DNA of 64,000 bases, from contig CAVRCA010000002.1 of the NCBI GenBank assembly GCA_963719345.1, positions 124,001 through 188,000 on the forward strand. The letters are read 5' to 3'. Under the pieces are notes generated by a model. The model ran no database searches. It was given only the letters and a program-made list of their open reading frames with translations, and had not been told where the DNA came from. Shown here piece after piece: positions 50,151 through 57,857 of this stretch. This stretch comes from CAVRCA01 sp963719345 (GTDB taxonomy: Bacteria; Pseudomonadota; Alphaproteobacteria; Acetobacterales; Acetobacteraceae). Numbering within the stretch: position 1 is the first letter of the stretch; each line of letters starts with the position of its first letter. A program made the position numbers and the translations under genes.

Positions 50151-51227
50151 CTAGGAGGCCAAACGCGGATAGGTGGCCCTCGGATTGTCCACCATCATTC
50201 GCCGTGCCAGGCCGTCGGGCAAGCCCTCCGGCAGCGCCCGGTCGGCCTCGAACTGCCAGTGCGGGTAGTCGGTCGAGAACAGCAGCATGTCGTCCGAGCC
50301 GAGATGCTCGATCAATCGGGCAAGGCCGGACGGGTCGGGCGGCCCGTCCACCGGTTGCAAGGTGAGGCGCACCCGCTCGCGGACGATCTGCGACGGCGGC
50401 CGGTCGACCCAGGGCACCTCGGAGCGCACCCCGCGCCAATATTTGTCGAGCCGCCACAGATGCGCCGGCAGCCAGGTCCAGCCGGACTCCATCAGCACCA
50501 CGCGCAGCGCCGGGTGTTTGGCGAACACGCCCTCGGTGACGAGGCTGGTCAGCGCGCCCTGGAACGCCTGCGCCTGGTTGACGTAGTCCTCGGTGTAGTA
50601 GCTCGTCCAGCCGACCGGGCTCGGCGGGTGGCGGTAGCTGCTGCCGGCGTGAACGCCGACCGGCAGCCCGTGCCGTTCCGCCGCCTCGTAGATCGGCCAG
50701 AACTGGCGCTTGCCGAGCGGGGCGTCGCCCATCACCAGCATCAGCACCTGCACGAAGCGGCGGTCAGCGGCGCAGCGCTCGATCTCGGCGACCGACAGCG
50801 CGGCGCTCTGCGTCGGGATGACGATGGAGGCGCGCAGGCGCGGGTCGCGGTCGAGCCATTCGCGGGCGATCCAATCATTGACCGCACGGGCGAACGCCGC
50901 CCCCATGTCCTCGCTGAACGGCAGTTGCACGCCGTAGAGGCAGTTGAGGATCGCGGTGCCGGTGCCGAACGGGACCAGGGCCTCGGCCACCAGGCGTTCG
51001 GCCGTGCTGGCGCCCCTCCCGTCCTCGCCCCTCCAGTCGGCGCGCGTGGTCAGCGGCGCGTTCCGGGGATAGCTGATCGAGTTGAGTTCCTCGACGCCGC
51101 GGCGGACCACGAGGTCGCGCCACAGATCGTCGAAATAGGGCATCAGCGCCTGCAATCCCGGCATCACCGGGTGGACGTCGCAGTCGATGATGGGGCCGTC
51201 GACGATGGGCACGTCGTCCGCTGTCAT
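50151..51227 (-). CDS. Amidohydrolase family protein (amidohydrolase_2), first of a pair
   Basis: 358 residues. IIDCDVHPVMPGLQALMPYF holds the metal motif; VGVHAGSSYRHPPSPVGW, VLMESGWTWLPAHLWRLDKY and FSTDYPHWQFEAD with the metal-binding Asp complete the family. It lies 13 bp after the Rieske ferredoxin gene and upstream of its paralogue, so the three form an operon transcribed leftwards. The pairing with a ferredoxin hints at an upstream oxygenase step in the same pathway (inference). Confidence 0.9.
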   Translation of the reverse strand: MTADDVPIVDGPIIDCDVHPVMPGLQALMPYFDDLWRDLVVRRGVEELNSISYPRNAPLTTRADWRGEDGRGASTAERLVAEALVPFGTGTAILNCLYGVQLPFSEDMGAAFARAVNDWIAREWLDRDPRLRASIVIPTQSAALSVAEIERCAADRRFVQVLMLVMGDAPLGKRQFWPIYEAAERHGLPVGVHAGSSYRHPPSPVGWTSYYTEDYVNQAQAFQGALTSLVTEGVFAKHPALRVVLMESGWTWLPAHLWRLDKYWRGVRSEVPWVDRPPSQIVRERVRLTLQPVDGPPDPSGLARLIEHLGSDDMLLFSTDYPHWQFEADRALPEGLPDGLARRMMVDNPRATYPRLAS

Positions 51228-51240
51228 GGCGGCGGCCGGC

Positions 51241-51561
51241 TCACTCGGACAGCTTGACTTCGAGGTCGGTGCCGGTCACGCGCACCTCGTAGGTCTGAAG
51301 ATCCTGCTCGACCGGCGCGCACAAGGCCTTGCCGGTCAGCACGTCGAACTGGCCGGCGTGCAGCGGGCACTCGATGACGTGGCCTTCCAGCCAACCCTCG
51401 GAAAGCTGCGCGTATTCGTGGGTGCAGATGTTGTCGGTCGCGCGGTACTCGCCGCCGTCGAGGTGGTAGATCGCGATGTCGCGCTCGCCGACCCGGACGC
51501 CGATCACCTGGCCCTCGGCCACGTCGTGGGTGGAGGCGACGCGTACCCAGTTCTCGGCCAT
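51241..51561 (-). CDS. Rieske-type ferredoxin of a non-haem oxygenase system
   Basis: 106 residues, intact. The ligand boxes are ICTHEYAQL (C-x-H) and ECPLHAGQFDVLTGKAL (C-x-x-H) with 17 residues between, the standard Rieske ferredoxin. MAENWVRVASTHDVAEGQVI starts the fold. It carries electrons to a Rieske oxygenase; none is next to it. It heads an operon with two amidohydrolases. Confidence 0.94.
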   Translation of the reverse strand: MAENWVRVASTHDVAEGQVIGVRVGERDIAIYHLDGGEYRATDNICTHEYAQLSEGWLEGHVIECPLHAGQFDVLTGKALCAPVEQDLQTYEVRVTGTDLEVKLSE

Positions 51562-51656
51562 GAACTTCCCCCGCTCGCTTCGGCTGATTGCCGCTAGATC
51601 GCAGAACCCAGCCGAGCGAACAAGGGCCGGGGTCCGGCAGCACGGGAAGGAGCCGA

Positions 51657-52135
51657 TGAGACCCGCACGCACGAACCCCCTGCTCCGCGCGTTCCGGTCG
51701 CTGATGCCGCGCGACGAGCGGTTCATCGAGCGGTTCTGCGCGCATTCCAGGCAATCTGCTATCGGCTGGGAGCCGCTGCTGATCGCGCCGTCCGCCTTCC
51801 ACCGCGTCGCCGAGCGGGGCGAGAGCACCGGGCGCGTTCAGGCGGTGGCCGGCCGCATGGCGGCGGCGGCGCTGCTCCCCTTCGTCGCCGCCCTCGGCCT
51901 CGACATGGCGATCGCCCTGGAGCGGATTTCCGGCGGTATCTGGGCCGGCGCGGTGGCGGGGATCGGCTTTGCTTTGCTGGCTCTGGCCGGCTGGTTCGGG
52001 GTGGGTGAAGTGATGAAACAGCGCAACGGCGCCTCCGAGCGCCGCAAGGCGGCGGCGGAACGCGGTGCGCGCGAGGCGGCGCCGCCCGCCTTTGCGTCAA
52101 AAGGATCCTCCTCGCAGGCGCACTCAGCGGTGTCG
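51657..52135 (+). CDS. Membrane protein of unknown family, end uncertain
   Basis: From ATG 51657 with GGAAGGAG upstream. The first 25 residues (LLRAFRSLMPRDERFIERFC) resemble the start of DUF47/PhoU-like proteins. The rest does not: two helices (MAAAALLPFVAALGLDMAIA, GAVAGIGFALLALAGWFGVG) follow, then a charged tail. The frame stays open beyond, to 53101, but that part is antisense to the CHI-fold gene and I do not count it. The true end, or a frame change before it, cannot be fixed. I do not recognise the whole. Confidence 0.4.
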
Positions 52136-52732
52136 CTACTCGGCCTGGCCGAGCAGTTCCCGCTTCAATCGAGCGGTCGGCGGATTGGGTCCCAGGAACG
52201 TTGCGAGGATGGCGCGGGCGAACGCCGGGTCGGTGATCTGGCCCACGGTGCGGCCGTTCATCGTCACATCGAGCCCGCCCGGGTGGAACGCCAGGGAGCT
52301 GACGTCGCCCGCACGCATGGCCGGGACGGAGGCGAGGAAGCGGTCGACGTCGGACGGCGCGAGCCGGCAAGGCGGGCGGCAGTTGCCGTCGAACCCGTCG
52401 CGCCAGGCCTGCCGGGCGTGCTCCACGTCGACGTCGTGCAGGAAGTGGACCATCAGCAGTTTCTTGCCCGGCGAGTTGAGGATGGCCTCCGCGTCGGCGC
52501 TGGTATGGTCGAGATAGAGGGCGGCCACGTAGATGCGGATTCCCACCAAGGAGTAGGTGCGCAACCCGATCCCGTTCAGCTGCAGCCGGGTGCCCCCCAG
52601 GCTCACCGTGTCCGGCATCTGAACGCCATCGAGTTCCGCACCCGATGCGCTCCCCGATGCGCTCATTGTGGCGAGCACGAGTTGGACCAGGACGACCGCC
52701 CACCGAACCGTTCGAGCCCTGGATCGTGCCAT
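52136..52732 (-). CDS. Chalcone-isomerase-fold exported protein
   Basis: 198 residues. A signal peptide (MARSRARTVRWAVVLVQLVL...ASGAE) is followed by VQMPDTVSLGGTRLQLNGIG, GLRTYSLVGIRIYVAALYLD and VHFLHDVDVEHARQAWRDGF, the CHI-domain pattern of bacterial periplasmic proteins. FLGPNPPTARLKRELLGQAE ends it. Bacterial members are fatty-acid-binding or of unknown role rather than flavonoid enzymes. It lies between the uncertain membrane protein (convergent) and the dioxygenase-like cupin (divergent). Confidence 0.85.
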   Translation of the reverse strand: MARSRARTVRWAVVLVQLVLATMSASGSASGAELDGVQMPDTVSLGGTRLQLNGIGLRTYSLVGIRIYVAALYLDHTSADAEAILNSPGKKLLMVHFLHDVDVEHARQAWRDGFDGNCRPPCRLAPSDVDRFLASVPAMRAGDVSSLAFHPGGLDVTMNGRTVGQITDPAFARAILATFLGPNPPTARLKRELLGQAE

Positions 52733-52889
52733 GCACCAATCGCCCCGCCGCATCTGCTGCCCGCGTTCCTGGCCCAACCGGACCTCGACGTCAAAGACTG
52801 TCGCCCGGAACCGGGTGGCGCTGGCCCGTCCGCGTCCGTCCCGCTAGCATCGTCGGCCAGCGCGCAGCACGTTTTTGGGGAGATCGCCG

Positions 52890-53498
52890 ATGCCGGACAC
52901 CGTGACCATCACCGCCACCGAGAGCCGGCGGGGCGAGGCCTGCCGAGCGCTGCTGCGCGGCACCCGCGACATCGTCAACGCGGAAGGCGTGACCGAGGTC
53001 TCGCTCGGCAAGATCAAGGAGTTGCTCGTGAGGCTGGCCCGGCAGGCTGGCGAACTTTTTCGGGTGGCGGATTTCGCCATGCCGGAAGCGCAGGGGCGTA
53101 ACCACGTCCTTGCGATCGAACCGGACGACGGCTTCGGCCTGTACCTGACGATCGCCCTGCCGGGCAAGGAAGCCGCCCCGCACGACCATGGCATCTGGTG
53201 CGTCAACGCCGGCCTTTCCGGGAGAGAGATCCACCGGTTCTACCGCCGCACCGACGATGCGAGCCGGCCCGGCTTCGCCACGATCGAGGAGGTCGGCCGT
53301 GTCGAGGTGGGACCGGGAACCGGCATGGTGATGGGCGACCACGGAATTCACAGCACCGAGGTGGTGGGCGACGCGCCGGCCTACGCACTTGCCCTTTATG
53401 GCTACGCGCTGGACCGCTTCCCCTCCGTCGTGTGGTTCCATCCCGAGTTTTCCAGCATGCGGGCGATGCCCTCGCGTCGTGACGCGCCGGTCGCGTGA
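52890..53498 (+). CDS. Cysteine-dioxygenase-like cupin
   Basis: 202 residues. The iron ligands are in AAPHDHGIWCVNAG (H-x-H) and VMGDHGIHSTEVVG (H), with ALYGYALDRFPSVVWFHPEF at the end. This fits the thiol dioxygenase-like group (COG5553) that oxidises cysteine or 3-mercaptopropionate. The Tyr/Cys crosslink of mammalian enzymes is not recognisable. TTTTTGGGGAGATCGCC precedes the ATG. Its TGA overlaps the ferredoxin ATG, so the two are coupled. Confidence 0.85.
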   Translation: MPDTVTITATESRRGEACRALLRGTRDIVNAEGVTEVSLGKIKELLVRLARQAGELFRVADFAMPEAQGRNHVLAIEPDDGFGLYLTIALPGKEAAPHDHGIWCVNAGLSGREIHRFYRRTDDASRPGFATIEEVGRVEVGPGTGMVMGDHGIHSTEVVGDAPAYALALYGYALDRFPSVVWFHPEFSSMRAMPSRRDAPVA

Positions 53499-53785
53499 TG
53501 GCGTTCCGCGTCACGGTGCAGAACACCGGACAGGTGATCGAGTGCGCGCCGGAGCGGCCGATCCTGCACGCGGCCATCGCCGCCGGGATCGACTTTCCCT
53601 ACGGCTGCGCGTCCGGCAACTGCGGCGCCTGCATCTCGAAGATCATTTCGGGCGAGGTGGTTCTGCTGCCGCACAGCGACACCTCGCTCAGCTTGGCGCA
53701 GAAGGCGGCTGGCCAGACGCTCGCCTGTCGCGCCCGCCCGCGCTCGGACGTCGCCATCGTGTGGCTGGGACGCGGGCGCCGCTAG
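53498..53785 (+). CDS. Plant-type [2Fe-2S] ferredoxin
   Basis: 95 residues from ATG 53498, which overlaps the preceding stop (TGATG). Ligands CASGNCGACISK (C-x4-C-x2-C) and the fourth Cys in QTLACRARP are intact. It is a free-standing ferredoxin, similar to the C-terminal domain of vanillate-demethylase reductases. Coupling to a cupin dioxygenase-like gene suggests it delivers electrons to that enzyme or to an unlinked oxygenase (inference). Confidence 0.92.
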   Translation: MAFRVTVQNTGQVIECAPERPILHAAIAAGIDFPYGCASGNCGACISKIISGEVVLLPHSDTSLSLAQKAAGQTLACRARPRSDVAIVWLGRGRR

Positions 53786-53844
53786 GCCGGGACCGGGAAC
53801 TCCGGCCCTCGGAGCCGAACATTGTTACGCCCGGTGCCTCGTTC

Positions 53845-54306
53845 TCAGGCTTGAACCGCCTTGCTCATGTGGATGGTAAAGCCGCCTTTGAACTCCTCCT
53901 CCCGATCGACGCGATAGCCTAATTTGCCATAGAACTGCACGTTCGCGACGAAGCTCTTGTTGGTGTAGAGCCTGATCGCCGAGTAACCCGATGACCGGGC
54001 TACCAATTCGGCATGAGCCATGAGCTGGCGGCCCAAACCTCTGCCCTGAAAACCCGGCGACACCGCGACATTCTCGATGAGCAGATGGTCGGCCTCTGCG
54101 ATCATCTCGATGAGCGCCGCTGGCTGGCCGTCCAGTGACAGCAGATCGATGCGGTGTTTGGTCACGGCTTGCGCATAGTCCGCGGTCATCGGCTTGGGCT
54201 CACGCCCGATGACCGGCACCCACTTGGCGTAGGCATCCCGTGTCAGTGAGCGGATGACACCGGCATCGTCTGCGGTCGCCGTGCGCAGCGACAAGTCTGC
54301 TTCCAT
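53845..54306 (-). CDS. GNAT family N-acetyltransferase
   Basis: 153 residues. Acetyl-CoA loop SPGFQGRGLGRQLMAHAE (Q-x-x-G-x-G; about 85-102), with IENVAV before it and NVQFYGKLGYR after it. RTATADDAGVIRSLTRDAYA is the usual N-terminal part. The acceptor is unknown. Its start codon overlaps the stop of the M20 peptidase gene by one base, so they are co-expressed. Confidence 0.9.
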   Translation of the reverse strand: MEADLSLRTATADDAGVIRSLTRDAYAKWVPVIGREPKPMTADYAQAVTKHRIDLLSLDGQPAALIEMIAEADHLLIENVAVSPGFQGRGLGRQLMAHAELVARSSGYSAIRLYTNKSFVANVQFYGKLGYRVDREEEFKGGFTIHMSKAVQA

Positions 54307-55475
54307 CAGGCGAAGCCGCGCGGCAGCTTCTGCTCGACCAGTGTGGCATAGAGTCCGGCGCCGAACGGGATCGCCTCGTCATTGAAATCGTAGCAGTCGT
54401 TGTGCAGCGGCGCGCTGTCCTCGCCGTTGCCGAGCCAGATGTAAGCGCCGCGCTTCGCTTCCAGCATGAACGAGAAATCCTCCGCCATCATGGCCGGCGG
54501 CACATTCCGATCGACGTTGGGAGCGCCGACCAGCCCGGTCGCCGCCGTCGCGATCGTGTCGGTCTCGGCGACGTCGTTCATCAGCGGCGCGGCGGCGAAG
54601 CAGAAATCCACTTCGGCGGTCGCGCCGAATCCGGCGGCAACGTGGTGTGCCATCCGCTGGATGTTGTCCCGCATCAATCGCAGGGTCTCGGGCCGGAAGC
54701 CGCGCACGGTGCCGCGGATGCTCGCGGTCTCGGGGATCACGTTATAGGCGTTGCCGGCCTGCACGGACGTGACGCTGAGCACGGCCGTGTCGGACGGATC
54801 GACGTTGCGCGAGACGATCGATTGCAGCCCGCTGGTTATGGCGGCGGCCGCCAGCACCGGATCGACGCCCGCGTCCGGACGGGCGGCGTGGGCGCCGCGT
54901 CCGGTCACGCGGATGTCGAAGAAGCCGGCCCCGGCCATCATCGCGCCGGGGCGGATCGCGAATTGTCCGACCGGCAGGCCGGGAAAGTTGTGGATGCCGA
55001 ACACGCTTTCGCAAGGAAAGCGGTCGAACAGCCCGGCCGCCAGCATCGCCGATGCTCCGCCAAGCCCCTCTTCGGCCGGCTGGAAGATGAGGTGAACCGT
55101 GCCGTCGAAATCGCCGACCTCGGCCAGATAGCGGGCCGCGCCCAGCAGCATCGTCGTATGCCCGTCATGGCCGCAGGCATGCATGCGGCCGACACTTCGG
55201 CTGCGATACGGCAGGCCGGTCGCCTCCCGGATCGGCAGCGCATCCATGTCGGCCCGCAGGCCGATGCTGGCCGGCCCGTTGCCCCGTCGCAGAACGCCGA
55301 CAACCCCGGTGCCGCCCACGTTGCGATGCACCTCGATGCCCCACTCGGTCAGCTTGGCAGCGACAAGTTCGCTGGTCCGATACTCCTCCATCCCGAGTTC
55401 AGGGTTGGCGTGAAGTTCATGGCGTATATCCGTCAGTTGAGCGTGATAGACGCGAATGGCGTCAACAGCGGTCAT
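54306..55475 (-). CDS. M20 family amidohydrolase, hippurate hydrolase-like
   Basis: 389 residues. IRHELHANPELGMEEYRTSE is the M20D start; GRMHACGHDGHTTMLLGAA carries metal ligands; IFQPAEEGLGGASAMLAAGL holds the Glu-Glu; HNFPGLPVGQFAIRPG and MMAEDFSFMLEAKRGAY complete the site. Enzymes of this group hydrolyse N-acyl amino acids, hippurate or indole-acetyl conjugates. It is upstream of a GNAT gene, giving an acylase/acetylase pair. The promoter should lie in the AT-rich 252-bp gap to the right. Confidence 0.93.
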   Translation of the reverse strand: MTAVDAIRVYHAQLTDIRHELHANPELGMEEYRTSELVAAKLTEWGIEVHRNVGGTGVVGVLRRGNGPASIGLRADMDALPIREATGLPYRSRSVGRMHACGHDGHTTMLLGAARYLAEVGDFDGTVHLIFQPAEEGLGGASAMLAAGLFDRFPCESVFGIHNFPGLPVGQFAIRPGAMMAGAGFFDIRVTGRGAHAARPDAGVDPVLAAAAITSGLQSIVSRNVDPSDTAVLSVTSVQAGNAYNVIPETASIRGTVRGFRPETLRLMRDNIQRMAHHVAAGFGATAEVDFCFAAAPLMNDVAETDTIATAATGLVGAPNVDRNVPPAMMAEDFSFMLEAKRGAYIWLGNGEDSAPLHNDCYDFNDEAIPFGAGLYATLVEQKLPRGFA

Positions 55476-55727
55476 CTCTAGGAGTTCTCCCTCCGGTCCG
55501 CCCCACGATTAATGCGACGTTAACGGTTTTTTCCCTAGGCGCACAATCACAATCGACACTTCTGGGGAAACGGATGCCGCAATTTTGCGCCGATTATTGC
55601 GGCGTTAAACATGCGTTACTTGAGCGTTATACAGCGTGAACCAGCCCTGCTGCGCCGCAGCGAGGGCACGCGCCGGCTGCCGGAGCCGGCGGTGCGTCTT
55701 GGACCGGTGTGAGGGATTGGGCGCGCG
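55476..55727. other. Intergenic gap with hairpin, no gene
   Basis: AT-richer than the surroundings. It holds the likely promoter of the M20 gene (minus strand), an inverted repeat GCCGCAA (55576-55582)/TTGCGGC (55597-55603), a CGTTAACG palindrome followed by a T6 run near 55525, and a short open stretch with a CPRCG zinc-ribbon-like motif that is too short to call a gene. Confidence 0.5.
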
Positions 55728-56609
55728 CTAGCGCATTCCGGTGATCGAGGCGCTCACGGCGCGGGCGTCCCGTACCGGCCAGCGCTGTGCCGTCACCTGG
55801 GCGAGGAAATCGCCGACGATGCGGTTGAACTCGTCCGGGGCTTCCAGATTGATCGCATGACCGCAGTTCGGCATGACCGCGAGGGCCGCCGACGGGATGC
55901 TCTGCTTCATCAGCAGGCCCGGCGCGAGGCACGGCCAATCCTCGTCGCCGGTCAGCACCAGAGTGGGCACGGTCAGCGATTTCATGCGGTCGACCAAGTC
56001 GAACAGCGACGGGCGCTCGCGTTGCACCCCGAGCTGGGTGTTCGCCGAGCCGACCGCCGAATGCTCGGCCAGCATGCGGCGGAACTCGGCGAAGCCGCGC
56101 GGGTCGCGGTTTTCGAACTGCACGCGGGTCGGGCCCTGGGCGTAGCGGTCCGCGAACGCCGCCATGCCCTGGTCGCGGATGAACGCCACCACCGCCTCCG
56201 CCTCGGCGCGGAACTTTTCCCGGGTGCCCGGCTCCGCACCATAGCCGCAGCCGGCGACCACCAGCGACAGCGCGCGGGAGGGGTGCCGCAAACCGAAGTG
56301 CAAGCTGGCGAAGCCGCCCATCGACAAGCCGACGACGTGCGCCCGGTCGATGCCAAGATGGTCGAGCACCGCGCGGATGTCGTCGGCGGCGCGGTCCTGC
56401 GAATAGGCGGCGACTGCCTCCGGCACGTCGGACGGCGGGTAGCCGCGCGCATTGTAGGCGATTGCCCGGTATCGGGCGCCGAAATGTCGCAGCTGCGGCT
56501 CCCAGCTGCGCCAATCGCCGGCGAACTCGTGTACAAAGACCAGCGGCTGACCGGCGCCGGTCTCCTCGTAGTAGAGCCTCACTCCGTCATCGGTCGTCGC
56601 GTGCGGCAT
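55728..56609 (-). CDS. Alpha/beta hydrolase
   Basis: 293 residues; AACAGGAGAAACC precedes the ATG. Fold motifs: TGAGQPLVFVHEFAGDW (oxyanion), RAIAYNARGYPPSDVP, nucleophile elbow GLSMGG (about residue 100), ALVLTGDEDWPC-type LVLTGDEDWPCLAP with the acid, and NCGHAINLEAPDEF with the His. The oxyanion region reads HEF rather than HG, which is less common. Substrate is unknown; esterase or enol-lactone hydrolase are both possible. Confidence 0.88.
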   Translation of the reverse strand: MPHATTDDGVRLYYEETGAGQPLVFVHEFAGDWRSWEPQLRHFGARYRAIAYNARGYPPSDVPEAVAAYSQDRAADDIRAVLDHLGIDRAHVVGLSMGGFASLHFGLRHPSRALSLVVAGCGYGAEPGTREKFRAEAEAVVAFIRDQGMAAFADRYAQGPTRVQFENRDPRGFAEFRRMLAEHSAVGSANTQLGVQRERPSLFDLVDRMKSLTVPTLVLTGDEDWPCLAPGLLMKQSIPSAALAVMPNCGHAINLEAPDEFNRIVGDFLAQVTAQRWPVRDARAVSASITGMR

Positions 56610-56649
56610 CTGGTTTCTCCTGTTACTTCTACCGCCTCGCGGTGCGTCG

Positions 56650-57795
56650 TCATGGGCGGTTGAAGTCGGTGTCCGACTCGTCCACGGCATCGTCGGGCGG
56701 GATGGCGTAGCGCCTGTCGGCCCTGTCCGGTTCGGCGAGCCAGGTGAATCCGTCGAAGCGTTGCGCCCGCATGCCGGCGACGAACTTCCGGCAGGCTTGG
56801 CTCCACAGCTCGCCGAACGCGTACTCCGGGCGGTAGGAGCCGGCGGGCAGGTGCTCGACCCGCACCGACCCGCGGGCGGCGAGGAACACGCTGGCGGCAT
56901 TCATCCCGAGATCGTTGCGCAGCTTGACCACGGCCGGCTCGTCTTGCCGGTTCTCGACCAGGATGCTGACGGGCCCGCTGCCGTGCCGGTCCAAAATCTC
57001 GTTGTTGGCCGGCGGGGTGCCCGCCTCGTAGATGCAGCGCGCCCGCGCGGCCGCCTGGGCGTCGCCGGGGACCAGGCGGCTGGCGTAGACGTAGCCTGCG
57101 GCACCGCTCGCCAGGCCGATTTCCACCATCCCATTTTGCGGCAGGCTCTGCCGGACCGCCACGGCCGCGAAATCGTCCAGCGTGCCCGCCGGGACGAAGG
57201 TCTCGCCGGCGGGCGCGCGGCGCCAGAGGGTAGCCCGTTCGCCAGCCGGCAGGATGTAGCCGCTGGCCAGCCCCTCGATCGGTGAGGGGGCCGGGGCCGG
57301 GGGACGGGTCGGGGGCGGGGGACGGGTTGGGGGCGAGACCGCGACAGGGGCGGCGGACCCGCTGACGGGCGCCATTGTCGTGGCCGGACGCGAGGCCGGG
57401 CGCATCCCGGCGAAACCGAGCGACAACGCGACCGCCGCGAGGGCGGCACAGCCCGCGCACAGGCCGAGCGTCAGTCCCGAGGGTCGCCGCCAGCCGGCCA
57501 GCATCGCCTCGGCGGCGCTCGGGATGGGAACGGGCGGCGCGGCGTCGGGCGGCAGCTCCTCGGGCAGCAGTTCCTCGGCGGTTGCCGCCGACCGGTCGTA
57601 CGTGGCGCGCCGGTTGGCATCGCCCAGTACGTCGTAAGCAGCCTTGACGGCGATGAAGGCGCCGATGTCGCCGGTGCCCGGCACGTCGGGATGCAGGCGG
57701 CGCGCCGCAGCCCGAAAGGCGGCGGTGATCGCCTGGGCGGATGCGTCCCTCTCGACGCCGAGCGTCGTGTAATGTCCGGCCGGATCGTCGCGCAT
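56650..57795 (-). CDS. Membrane-anchored J-domain protein with SH3-like domain
   Basis: 381 residues. A J domain occupies residues 1-70 with HPD at 35-37 (RRLHPDVPG) and GDANRRATYDR. One helix follows (GLTLGLCAGCAALAAVALSL, about 108-127), then a Pro-rich linker and an SH3-like segment (LPAGERATLWRRAPAGETFV...GAAGYVYASRLVPG). The C-terminal 100 residues are a beta-rich domain with SILVENRQDEPAVVKLRNDL. The J domain should call on DnaK in the cytoplasm, with the rest outside. It is divergent from the MFS gene. Confidence 0.85.
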   Translation of the reverse strand: MRDDPAGHYTTLGVERDASAQAITAAFRAAARRLHPDVPGTGDIGAFIAVKAAYDVLGDANRRATYDRSAATAEELLPEELPPDAAPPVPIPSAAEAMLAGWRRPSGLTLGLCAGCAALAAVALSLGFAGMRPASRPATTMAPVSGSAAPVAVSPPTRPPPPTRPPAPAPSPIEGLASGYILPAGERATLWRRAPAGETFVPAGTLDDFAAVAVRQSLPQNGMVEIGLASGAAGYVYASRLVPGDAQAAARARCIYEAGTPPANNEILDRHGSGPVSILVENRQDEPAVVKLRNDLGMNAASVFLAARGSVRVEHLPAGSYRPEYAFGELWSQACRKFVAGMRAQRFDGFTWLAEPDRADRRYAIPPDDAVDESDTDFNRP

Positions 57796-57857
57796 GCCGT
57801 GCCATCTTACCGCCGGCGGCCTGCCGCGTCTTGCCGTGGCCGTCCGGCTTCTGCACC

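Noticed and set aside
48918..51257. A 779-codon open frame on the plus strand
   Set aside because: It is exactly antisense to two intact amidohydrolase genes and has the Arg/His/Gly-rich composition typical of shadows of GC-rich genes.
51476..53101. A 541-codon plus-strand frame spanning 51.5-53.1 kb
   Set aside because: It passes antisense through the CHI-fold gene. Only the part from ATG 51657 to about 52100 shows plausible membrane protein sequence.
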